Positions 1 through 6,908 of a DNA stretch of 10,160 nt are shown here, piece by piece. Position 1 is the first letter of the stretch. Every line of letters begins with the position of its first letter. Both the position numbers and the translations under genes were made by a program. Under the pieces are notes generated by a model that was not told the origin of the DNA, searched no databases, and saw nothing but the letters and a program-made list of their open reading frames with translations. Source of the stretch: Ectocarpus siliculosus. Its lineage: Eukaryota > Sar > Phaeophyceae > Ectocarpales > Ectocarpaceae. The stretch spans positions 3,082,854 to 3,093,013 of the forward strand of contig FN649746.1 of assembly GCA_000310025.1 (NCBI GenBank), written 5' to 3'.

Positions 1-21
1 CTCTACCAAATGCAACGATGC
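1..21 (+). CDS. possible end of an upstream exon, partial
   Basis: The first 21 bases read as seven open codons (LYQMQRC) and are followed at 22 by a reasonable donor, TGC|GTAAGG. The break falls between codons, which matches the phase in which the next exon opens at 451. The resulting intron of 429 bases would have an ordinary length for this gene. With only seven codons visible there is no composition evidence, so the donor and the phase match are the only support. It may equally be intron sequence. Confidence 0.25.
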
Positions 22-450
22 GTAAGGAGGGAAAGAAGGGACCACACAAAATTGCACATGGTGGGAGAGACGGAAGGGATCCAGATAAAAAGTTTGTTCC
101 TCTTTTGACCCTTGGCGGTTGGTTGAATCCTAAGCGCGTACGGATTATTTCTTGGTTCATAAGCCGACAACGTCTCTCTTGAAGTGAACTCACCAAGCAG
201 GGCAGCATTGATTCCATCCAGAAGCGCACCTTGATCACTCACATCACTGCGTAACCGCGTCACCAACCCCTTTGCATAACTTGCCCCCTCCCCCCCCCCC
301 GTAGCCTGGGCGCGTGAAACCCCCCGCGTATCGCTCCGTCCCGGATGCGAGGTCAACGGTCTAACGAGACGGCATGCGTTTAACATGAGTACCCCACCCC
401 CCTCGCCTCGAATCGCACCATTGTGTACACCATGGCCGTGTTAACACCAG
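22..450 (+). other. presumed intron or 5' flank before the first large exon
   Basis: This stretch has much lower GC than the exons and a C-run at 290-300. It ends in TTAACACCAG at 450, which serves as the acceptor for the exon at 451. An in-frame TAA at 442-444 shows that the coding frame does not simply continue upstream. On the opposite strand it is open for 127 codons (3-386), treated as a finding. No promoter motif could be recognised. Confidence 0.45.
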
Positions 451-1842
451 GGTTTCGAAGAGCCTGACCTTACGGGCTTCGATACGACCGACAGCGAGTC
501 CGAGTCGCTGCCGCGCGCTCCCGGGTCCAGCCGATCCCGCTCCCGATCACGGTCGCCGCCTCTCTCCCCGCCACGCAAGGGCGGCAGCCGCGCGAGCATG
601 ACCGTCGAGGAGAGAGTGGACAGCGAGGAACGCGGCCCAGCTTCGTCTTCGGCGTCGCTCCAAGGGCTTGATCTAGCGGCGGCGGCGTCCGGGACGGCGG
701 ATGATGCCGTTGCTACTACCGGCGGCGGCGACTGCGACACTCTCCGGCCTTCTGGCGATGGCGGTGGCGGCTTGGAGATCGACGACGAGAAGGCTTCGCC
801 TGGCGAAGATGGGGGTGCTGCCGATGTGGCCGATGTGGTGGTAGGCTCGGAAGAGGGCGACGGCGGGCGGCGTGGGGAGGAGCGGGGGTCTGACTCGCCG
901 GCGGCGCCGTCGGCGGCGGCGGCGGCGGCGGCGGCGGTGCAAGCATTGGCAGGTGCCGCCGGTGAACGGCGAGGTTCGAGCGTGGCGTCCGAGGTGATGG
1001 TGTCCCCGGTGCCGGCGGCGGCGGAGCCTGCGGGGTTGGGCCCGATGAGAATAGGTGGGGCTGATGAAGAGGAGAAGGGGGACGGCAGTAGCCGCGGTAG
1101 CGGCAACGCGGGGAGAGAGGCTCCGCTGAGCCTGTCGGACAGCAGGCACAGCGGCGGCGACTTGAGCGACGACGTGAGCGACTGGGACAGGAGCCTCAGG
1201 AGCCTGACGAGCCCTCCCCCCGGCTCCCCCGACTTGCTCGTCGAAGGCGCACCCGACCCGTCTCAGGTGCCTCTCATGCGCCGCCTCTCCACGGCGATGC
1301 TCATGGCTCCCAAGGCTCTCAAGGGCCCCGACGAGGGGTTGGACGCGGTGGCCGGCGAGCCTATAGGCGGCGGTAAGGCAGGCTGCTTGATAAGACCTTC
1401 GTTCGGCCCCGTGCTCTTTACCCCGGCGGGGTTGGCGGAGCAGGCTATGGCGACCATGATCTCCTGCCCCGAAGACACTACCGCTTCTCCTCCCGCTGCC
1501 GGTGCGCCGGGCTTGTCGCCGCCATCGGAGGCGGCGGCGGCGGAGCCGTCTTCCTCGAGACACGCTTCCCCGCGCGCGGCTGCTCATGCGACAGAGATGA
1601 GTGGAGGGGTGGTCTCGGCAGACGGCGGGTCCCCCGGAGGGGGGCAGGCGGAATGCGCGGGTTTAGGGCCGGTGGCGGCGGCGGCGGCGGGGGAGACGAT
1701 GGAGTCGACAACGGGTGTGGGGTCTGCGGCGTTGGCGGCCGGTGGTGGGGCGGGGCGGGAGGAGTCGAGGAGGAAGGCGACCGGCGGTAGCACTAGGATT
1801 CGGACTATTTCTCGGAGGATCTACCAGAGGTCCACCGAAGAG
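451..1842 (+). CDS. large exon of an unrecognised, low-complexity protein (RS dipeptides, acidic Ser-rich, poly-Ala)
   Basis: This exon of 464 codons is open from the acceptor at 450 to the strong donor GAG|GTGAGG at 1843, in phase 0 at both ends. Numbering from 451, residues 3-19 are acidic (EEPDLTGFDTTDSESES), 26-36 form an RS run (SSRSRSRSRSP), and 39-43 (SPPRK) look like a proline-directed kinase site. Residues 155-162 are eight alanines from GCG codons. A more ordinary stretch includes SDWDRSLRSLTSPPPG (nt ~1171-1224) and PLMRRLSTAMLMAPKALKG (nt ~1270-1326), where RRLS fits a basophilic kinase site. The exon ends in a basic segment, RTISRRIYQRSTEE. The first in-frame ATG is at 598, but the 49 codons before it have the same codon use, so I place the exon start at 451 rather than at an initiator there. 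No family recognised; probably disordered. Third codon positions are strongly G/C, as in the later exons. Confidence 0.78.
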
Positions 1843-1969
1843 GTGAGGTGTTTTGAAGCTTGTCTTGGCGGGGGTGCTGCTGCCGCTGATGCTCATGTTG
1901 ATGCTGCTGATGCTGATGCTGATGCTGATGCTGATGCTGATGCTGATGCTGATGCTGATGCTGATGCTG

Positions 1970-2021
<52 letters not shown>

Positions 2022-3216
2022 TGCTCATGCTCATGCTCATGCTCATGCTGCTCATGCTCATGCTCATGCTGCTGATGCTGATGACGCTCGCCGTAGCCTT
2101 GCATGTCGTGCGGCATAGCGTCGCAGGCGCGAGCTACAGCAGTCGGGGATATGGTGTTCGCTTGAGCAGACCGTCGTGCGCAACAATAGCTTTATCCCTC
2201 GCTTTGTTGCAGCAAAACAGATGGAGGCAGTGCCTTTGTCATCATGCATAGCTGCTGGCATTGCTCGTGGTGTTTAGTGCTATGTTCTGCCATTTCAACA
2301 GAAGCTTGGGACACCTGAACCTATTCCCAGGGTCTGCACATGCAGCAGTTCGCCGTACCAATCTGGCCGCATCGATCTAATTTCGGTAGTGTTGTTCTGA
2401 AATGAACTGAAGACAACCCCTACCTGCATCGCAATATGATGACTTCATTAGTGGTCCTTGTAAACGGTTCAAAAACACGCCACACGCATCGACGATACGA
2501 TGATGTCTATTGACAACCCTTTGGTCTCTCGTTCGGCTGGCGGCGCGTGCTCACGATTAGGGTCCCGCTCCGGAGGGAGGAGAAAACGACGCACGCACGA
2601 GCGCGTCGCACAGAACGAAGGTGTGTAACTGATGACAACAGCACCTGCATTATGTAGTCTAGAGGCGTTTTTGTGTTGTTTACTAGTCTTCTGGTGTAGC
2701 TTTTTTGATGTGGCGTGGCTGGCGAGCAGAAAGTATGCGAAGGGAAGCAGGACAATACCCTTGAAAGTAGGTGGTAAGAAAAGGCCGTTTGATTTTGTTA
2801 CTGTTTGCGTTTTGTCTTGACTAGCTTCGCTGTGGGATGGTATTTCCCCTGCCACCGCTCCCAACAAAGCGCTTACTCCACCTGGAATCTATACGGTGTT
2901 CGCAAAGGCGACCGCTCACTCTCGCCGACGCGCTTAACGCACAATCACGCAGCAGGCGCTTGGACGCCTTTTCATTGCTCAGGCGTTAGACCGGTCGCTG
3001 CTACAGCAATACCCACACAACCCTTGCCACCGCATACGCTCTTGACACACGATTTCACGCAACTCTTGCTGCGTATTTTTCATCGCTTGGCCGGTTAGCG
3101 CGCGGTTGCCGGTAACGAAAGCGACACAACGCTTGGCACTGCACATGCACACCCTTTCCCCCTGATCGATTTTCGGGTGCTAATTTCGATGCCTGTCGGG
3201 GCTCTGTCGATCACAG
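1843..3216 (+). other. intron of 1374 bases carrying a compound microsatellite
   Basis: It is bounded by GAG|GTGAGG at 1843 and GATCACAG at 3216, and both sides are phase 0. The first 250 bases hold the compound GCTGAT/GCT/GCTCAT repeat, described separately. From 2118 to 3216 the base composition is mixed and I see no exon with convincing codon use. A good-looking acceptor, TTTGTTGCAG at 2213, leads to frames that stop early or read as noise. Open frames at 2632-2820 and 2805-3098 have T-rich composition and no gene-like residue pattern. The size makes a decayed transposable element possible, but no terminal repeats or element proteins were seen. Confidence 0.65.
1874..2090. repeat. compound microsatellite (GATGCT)n-(GCT)n-(CATGCT)n
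   Basis: An imperfect lead-in at 1874-1908 is followed by ten perfect GATGCT units (1909-1968), then GCT ACT, then fourteen GCT units (1975-2016). After one GTT come interrupted CATGCT units from 2026 to about 2076, and the tract returns briefly to GCTGATGCTGAT near 2085. The three blocks differ from one another by single-base changes of one ancestral GCT-rich unit. The tract lies just inside the intron that begins at 1843 and stays in the reading frame of the exon before it. Confidence 0.95.
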
Positions 3217-3378
3217 TCCACGGAGGACTACTCGGTGGACGATTGGGGAGCGGACTTCGTGGGAGGCATCGTGCTCACTCCGAAGACGGGCGGGCCGGGG
3301 ACGATGTGGGGGCGGGCGCAGGATGCTCTGGAAGAGGGCGACGAGGAGACTGATGACACGGATGGGCTCGATGAAACC
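3217..3378 (+). CDS. internal exon of 54 codons, acidic
   Basis: The exon opens after CGATCACAG at 3216 and closes at ACC|GTAAGA at 3379. It is phase 0 at both ends, so it fits the preceding and following exons without adjustment. It encodes 54 residues beginning STEDYSVDDWGADFVGGIVL and ending in an acidic run (EEGDEETDDTDGLDET). Mixed hydrophobic and aromatic residues (Y, W, F, I, V, L) in the first half suggest a short folded or binding segment within an otherwise disordered protein. Codon use is GC3-rich, unlike the T-rich introns on both sides. No known motif was identified. Confidence 0.75.
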
Positions 3379-3978
3379 GTAAGAGCGCATGTGCGGCGGC
3401 ATCACTCTACTGCTGAGGCTTTTTTTTTTGTGGAGAAATCAGTCGGGCTTTACCTTGGTTCATACTGCACCCTTGGTTTTTTGCATTTTTTTTTTTGGTG
3501 TTGGCAGCTTTGTCGCGAGTGTCGTTGAAGACGACGTTTTTTTGTTTACTCCGACCGAATGTTGATGTTCTTGTTCGTGTCAGATGAGACGCACATGTCG
3601 CGCTGCTGGCACACACAGCGTTAACGTGCCGATTGTCAACAGACCATTTGTCGACATATCCGGTTGTCCTTTGCATCGAACGAGAAAGTAGCGCCGCCGT
3701 CCGTGCCTGTTGAGCGAGCGGTGTCACCCCCCCTTTACTTGTGCAGTAGCCTTCCCAGAGTTTTTCTGTTAAGTAAACCCGTTGAATAAAGCATGTCGTC
3801 GGGGAAGTTGGGTTGGGGATAGGGATAGGGTCTGCGTACCGCCCCCCTGTTCTATTCCTGATAAGTTTACGAAGGTGGTCCTATCTGTGACCTCCCCCTG
3901 ACTGACTCTCTCTCTCTCTCTCTTTCTGACAACCGGCTCTCCACCCGATGTACGCCCCCCCACCCCTCCCCCCTGCAG
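3379..3978 (+). other. intron of 600 bases
   Basis: It runs from GTAAGA at 3379 to CCCCCCTGCAG at 3978. It is rich in T runs, carries a (CT)n block at 3906-3923 and has a C-rich pyrimidine tract just before the acceptor. An open stretch after the AG at 3582 (starting ATGAGACGCACATG) runs 35 codons to a TAG at 3688, but no donor in it gives a phase compatible with the exon at 3979, so I do not call it. An AATAAA at about 3784 is probably chance. Confidence 0.65.
3906..3923. repeat. (CT)9 dinucleotide run
   Basis: A perfect CT run about 55 bases upstream of the acceptor at 3978. It adds to the pyrimidine-rich end of the intron. Confidence 0.85.
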
Positions 3979-4011
3979 TCAAACCACCAACACGGGGCCC
4001 CGAGCACCCAC

Positions 4012-4059
<48 letters not shown>

Positions 4060-4439
4060 TCCACCCGACAACACAAGGGCATCTTCTCCGCCCCGGCCCC
4101 GCCGCTCGCCGCGGCCGCGCGAGGAGCGTCGCTGGACCTTAGCGACGAGCAGTCGGCGTGGAGCGCCCCAGAGCTTACCCTTAGCGACGGCAGCCACGGG
4201 GGGGAGCGCGGCAGCAGCAGCAGCCGTCGACACCGCCGAACGTACGCGATGACCTCGATAACGCGCTTGGGCTCGAAGCGCACGCTGCTGCTGAAGCGGA
4301 GGGGAGGCGACGAGGCGGTGGCGAGCGGGCGAGAGGATGCGGGGTGGGGGTCGAGCAGCGGGGAGGATGCGGCGGACGGAGGGGACGGGGATGGGGGAGA
4401 GACGCCCGTTCAACGGCGGCGGGGCTCGAAGCTTCGCAG
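3979..4439 (+). CDS. internal exon with a poly-Ser tract and basic segments
   Basis: The exon starts after the acceptor CCCCCCTGCAG at 3978 (phase 0) and ends at CGCAG|GTGGGT before 4440, leaving two bases of a codon (phase 2). It begins SNHQHGAPSTHG and goes straight into a serine tract from fourteen AGC units. Next comes a helical-looking acidic/aromatic part (SLDLSDEQSAWSAPELTLSD), then a basic part (RRHRRTYAMTSITRLGSKRT) and the end QRRRGSKLR, where RRGS would suit a basophilic kinase. Glycine- and aspartate-rich spacers lie between these parts. No recognised domain. The same frame happens to stay open through the following intron up to a TGA at 4750, so a longer form cannot be excluded, but the donor is good and the next exon fits its phase exactly. 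Confidence 0.72.
4013..4058. repeat. (AGC)14 trinucleotide repeat inside an exon
   Basis: Fourteen perfect AGC units lie at 4015-4056, flanked by GGC and AGG, starting 36 bases after a splice acceptor. In the chosen frame the tract encodes serine; the other two + frames would give glutamine or alanine. Confidence 0.95.
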
Positions 4440-4951
4440 GTGGGTGGGGGCTGCTGCTCGACGCTACAATATAGTATTCTTGAAGACAACGAAAAGTGCC
4501 GTTCTTTCTGTTACAGGAAATATACAGAGGAAGACTACACTAACTGCTGTTGGAGATGTTACCGCGTTCTTTCGCAGACGTTCACAACCTGGGGGGGGCT
4601 GTCCGTCTGTCTGTTTGTTGTTGACCTTTTCTTGCCGCGTATGTTGTTGTTTGAGATTTGCTGGCTGCTGCTGTGCCTGTGCTACCCCTGTATTGTCCTT
4701 TGTGTGCGGTGCCCGCGCGATCGTTTTGACCCTGGGGGTTTCGACGCCGTGAAGAGGCTTGTTTCCAGCCCCGCTAAATGTTTCATGTCTTACTGGTTTC
4801 TGTGATTATGTCATGGCTTTTTAGTATTCCTCTTTGGCTGCTCGTGCGACTTTTTGCTGTTCTCTGGTACAATACACTCTCTTGGACCCCAACTGTTCTT
4901 GTCTCTCGGCATTTTATCTACCTGTCTCGGCATGTCTAACGGTCTGTCTTC

Positions 4952-4992
<41 letters not shown>

Positions 4993-5030
4993 CCGCCCTC
5001 TCTCTCTCCCTTGTGTTGTTGTATCTCAAG
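4440..5030 (+). other. intron of 591 bases with a TGTC/TC repeat
   Basis: The intron begins at GTGGGT (4440) and ends at TTGTATCTCAAG (5030). Two + frames are open across long parts of it (to 4752 and 4805), but their products are rich in Cys, Leu, Phe and Val in the way T-rich non-coding DNA usually translates. The last 80 bases form a strong pyrimidine tract built on a microsatellite. Confidence 0.6.
4951..5010. repeat. (TGTC)n-(TC)n microsatellite in the pyrimidine tract
   Basis: About six perfect TGTC units (4953-4976) pass into TC units, a short CCGCCC break, and more TC units up to 5010. The repeat sits 20 to 80 bases upstream of the acceptor at 5030. Confidence 0.92.
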
Positions 5031-5118
5031 ACGTCCCAAACGAACTCGCGGCTTCCAAACCATCAGCCTAGCTGAGTACACGCCTATGTATGTGCCGACG
5101 GCCTGGTTGGACCCGAAG
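5031..5118 (+). CDS. small internal exon, 88 bases, more ordinary residue mix
   Basis: The acceptor CTCAAG at 5030 and the donor AAG|GTGAGA at 5119 bound 88 bases. The first base completes the codon left open at 4439 (AG+A, Arg); the exon then reads RPKRTRGFQTI followed by LAEYTPMYVPTAWLDPK and ends on a codon boundary. The exact phase fit on both sides, the strong GTGAGA donor and the non-repetitive residue mix (Tyr, Met, Trp, Pro) make this one of the safer small exons. The basic start followed by an aromatic segment could be a short conserved motif, but I do not recognise it. Confidence 0.72.
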
Positions 5119-5570
5119 GTGAGAGGAGACTCGCGCCACACACCCGCAGCAGATACTGCTGTAACCCGTCTTGCGTGGTGTTGGCACCCCTCCGCCTGAC
5201 GTCTTTGACTGACGTCCCGACCTCGGTCTCTTTGCCCTCGTAACTCACCATTTTACAGGTTGGCGTAGATGGAAGAATATGAGCTCGTATACTGACCCCT
5301 CCGCTGGCCCAGAGGTCTTTATGTAGAGAGTTGGTACATTCGTTGTTCGCGTTTCTGCTGCCGGCGTCTGTTGGTGTTTTTCCTTGTTTTCTTACAAGTA
5401 ACACAACAATTTTCGCTCTTGCACGGATACAGAGCACGAGATAGATTTACCGATTGATTCAAAAGTGTTGTGCGGCTTCCGGGTATTTCGTATTTCACAC
5501 GTCATCTCGCGCCGTACACTATCGCGCTGTTTGTTCTGTTCGCGCAATGACCAACCAACGCATTCTCCAG
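5119..5570 (+). other. intron of 452 bases with an internal alternative acceptor
   Basis: It runs from GTGAGA at 5119 to CATTCTCCAG at 5570, with a CAACCAAC stretch as a plausible branch site. Inside it, near 5258, CTCACCATTTTACAG is an excellent acceptor. Use of that site in phase 0 would add VGVDGRI and then stop at a TGA about 24 bases on, so it would shorten the protein. Confidence 0.6.
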
Positions 5571-5848
5571 AGCCATCGCTGGAAACCAGTGGACGGTTAC
5601 GCGGTCGACATGTCTGGCTTTGACCCCGACGGCAGCAGCGGCGGAGGTGACGATAACGACAACGATAGCGATGACGACCGAGAGAACAACTTGTCGAACG
5701 CAGTGGCGGGGAACGTTTCCCGGAACAATCCGCCGCCCGGTGCCGAGGGAGGGAGGGCAGGGGGGGAGGAAGGGAGGCAAGGGGCGCGGGTTGGCGGTGG
5801 ACGGGCGGAGGGTTTGGGTGCTAGGCCATCCCTGTCTAGGGGTGCTAG
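5571..5848 (+). CDS. internal exon with an Asp/Asn-rich acidic run and a Gly/Arg-rich tail
   Basis: It starts in phase 0 after CATTCTCCAG and reads SHRWKPVDGYAVDMSGFDPDG, in two parts: a structured-looking start, then a strongly acidic run (DDNDNDSDDDRENN). It continues NLSNAVAGNVSRNNPPPG and passes into a Gly/Arg-rich tail encoded by G-rich DNA. It ends at GCTAG|GTAAGC at 5849 with two bases of a codon left (phase 2). The donor is the best in the region; if it were not used, the next codon would be the TAA it contains. The upstream part is safe. The G-rich tail (about 5740-5848) is less certain, because an earlier phase-1 donor such as CCCG|GTGCCG near 5740 would cut it off. No known family. 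Confidence 0.68.
5747..5766 (+). promoter_or_regulatory. potential G-quadruplex tract in an exon
   Basis: Four G-runs of at least three bases with loops of one to two bases occur here on the sense strand, about 85 bases before the donor at 5849. In RNA such a tract could fold as a quadruplex and influence splicing. That is inference from the pattern alone. Confidence 0.4.
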
Positions 5849-5904
5849 GTAAGCGAGCGGGGGGTTTCGGTGCTTGAGTTGGGGGAGAGGTGGTTTCAAC
5901 GACG

Positions 5905-6130
5905 ATTTGTTGATTAGATTGATGGTTGATGGTGATTGGTTGATCGTGATTCGTCGATTGGTTGGGCGATGGTAATTTGTTGAGGGTTGTTGGTCGATGG
6001 TGAGATTGGCCGATGGTGATTGGTTGATGACTATTGGTTGATGGTGATTGATTTGGTTTATGGTGTTGGGTTGACGGCGATTGGATCGTGGTTGATTGAT
6101 GGTGATTGGCTGATGGCGATTGGTTGAGAG
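5905..6130. repeat. degenerate GATTGGTTGATGGT minisatellite
   Basis: Variants of a roughly 14-18 base unit (GATGGTGATTGGTTGAT) recur through about 225 bases, with many substitutions and small length changes. The tract is very C-poor on the + strand. The minus strand is consequently open and reads as Asn/His/Gln/Ser/Pro low complexity, which I regard as a by-product of the repeat. Confidence 0.85.
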
Positions 6131-6191
6131 AAGGTAGGGTGGCAGTTGTAGTGACGTTGTTGTTGTTATTGTCGACTACCCGTTTCCTCAG

Positions 6192-6312
6192 CAACTGCGG
6201 TCACCATTGAGGTGGTGAAACGCCCGCCCGACACCATGACCTTCCCTCAACTTTCCCCTGCATGCCTCTACCCCCCCCCCCGCCCCCCTACGTGGCGATC
6301 ATTACCAGTGCG
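6192..6312 (+). CDS. possible alternative cassette exon
   Basis: The stretch lies between the acceptor CCGTTTCCTCAG and the donor GCG|GTGAGT. After two bases it is open as TAVTIEVVKRPPDTMTF and then a Pro-rich part, leaving two bases at the donor, which is the phase needed by the exon that ends at 6501. It requires a phase-1 donor in the exon before it; the preferred donor at 5849 is phase 2, so joining those two would break the frame. A phase-1 donor exists near 5740. Splice signals are good and coding support is moderate. Confidence 0.3.
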
Positions 6313-6389
6313 GTGAGTGTGTCCAGTAGTGCCGGAACGTGGGCCGGCACTCCATCCTCTCAGGAACGGGGCTGCAGGAGGCCTAGCAG

Positions 6390-6501
6390 AGGGTTCGAAG
6401 ACCGATTGGCGGCGTTCCAGCTTGGGCCGGCGGCACGGCAGCATCTTGCCAAGAGCGAGCAGGCCCACGATGAGGCGATGGCGCTGTTCTTGGGAGAGCA
6501 G
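6390..6501 (+). CDS. small internal exon, helical segment
   Basis: The exon encodes GFEDRLAAFQLGPAARQHL, then AKSEQAHDEAMALFLGEQ, an alpha-helical-looking segment with regularly spaced Leu, Ala, Phe and charged residues, unlike the low-complexity exons. The donor is GAGCAG|GTGGGG at 6502 (phase 0). The start is uncertain. An AG at 6389 and one at 6377 both complete the two-base codon left at 5848 and keep this frame, the second adding four residues. The AG at 6363 has the best pyrimidine tract but would need a phase-0 donor upstream. I chose 6390 as the shortest start that keeps the frame. Confidence 0.62.
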
Positions 6502-6812
6502 GTGGGGTACGGTGTGCTGCTCTTTTTGTGTTTTTGGGTAGCGTGTGCTCTCGCCCCCTCCCCCGCCTGCCTTGGAGGAGGAAGGCCACGTTCACTGCTG
6601 TGTCAAGGGATGCTGTGGAGTTTGCAGGTTCTTGGTTCAGAGGGATGTCGTTTTTTTGGTGACGGTGGGAGCATGGGCACAGCCATTGCCTGACCACAAC
6701 ACGGATCGGGGAAGCCCGTTAAATGTGTCAGCTGTTCTGTGGGCGGGCGGTACATGGGGAAGGCGAGCGTGTCGCGGCCAGGTTTCTCCCTAACGACCAT
6801 GTTCTACGACAG
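6502..6812 (+). other. intron of 311 bases
   Basis: It runs from GTGGGG at 6502 to TTCTACGACAG at 6812, with CCCTAACGAC as a plausible branch site about 20 bases before the acceptor. It has T-rich and mixed stretches, and I see no further feature in it. Confidence 0.6.
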
Positions 6813-6908
6813 CAAGTTTTGCTGCTACTGCACGACTTGCACCCATTTGCGATGGGGGGCTCCGTGGCATCACCTCACCCCGGGCAATACCAAAATTCTG
6901 GTCATTGA
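6813..6908 (+). CDS. short exon; either terminal (TGA at 6906) or internal ending at 6863
   Basis: After the acceptor GACAG at 6812, phase 0 reads QVLLLLHDLHPFAMGGS and then VASPHPGQYQNSGH to a TGA at 6906-6908. The first 17 residues continue the helical character of the previous exon, so that part is well supported. Two endings are possible. As a terminal exon it closes a protein with 862 visible residues. As an internal exon it would stop at TCC|GTGGCA (6863/6864), a weak donor, and join in phase 0 to the exon at 7152. A second AG four bases downstream (6816) would shift the frame and looks less likely. Confidence 0.55.
   Translation, partial: QVLLLLHDLHPFAMGGSVASPHPGQYQNSGH

Larger units (their letters stand above)
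5849..6389 (+). other. intron of about 541 bases with a minisatellite and a possible cassette exon
   Basis: It begins with GTAAGC at 5849. The first 280 bases hold the GATTGGTTGATGGT-type repeat. A good acceptor at 6191 (CCGTTTCCTCAG) and a strong donor at 6313 (GCG|GTGAGT) could frame an extra exon. A C11 run lies at 6271-6281. The end of the intron is ambiguous because AGs at 6363, 6377 and 6389 compete. Confidence 0.55.

Noticed and set aside
673-1587. Minus-strand open frame of 304 codons
   Set aside because: It is Arg-rich and lies opposite a GC3-rich exon; this is the expected shadow of GC-rich coding sequence.
1853-2251. + frame encoding a Leu-Met repeat, like a membrane helix
   Set aside because: It comes wholly from the GCT-rich microsatellite read in another frame.
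2805-3098. + frame of 97 codons inside the long intron
   Set aside because: No splice sites of matching phase, and the residue pattern does not resemble the other exons.
3583-3690. Open stretch starting ATGAGACGCACATG after an AG
   Set aside because: No donor in it keeps the phase needed at 3979, and its composition is intron-like.
3407-3727. Minus-strand open frame of 106 codons in an intron
   Set aside because: Lys/Asn/Thr content reflects T runs on the + strand; no start context or splice support.
3784-3789. AATAAA as a polyadenylation signal
   Set aside because: It lies in an intron between well-phased exons, with no sign of a gene end there.
4344-4805. + frame with Cys/Leu/Phe-rich, membrane-like stretch
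   Set aside because: It is in a different frame from the exon at 3979-4439 and lies mostly in a T-rich intron; the residue content follows base composition.
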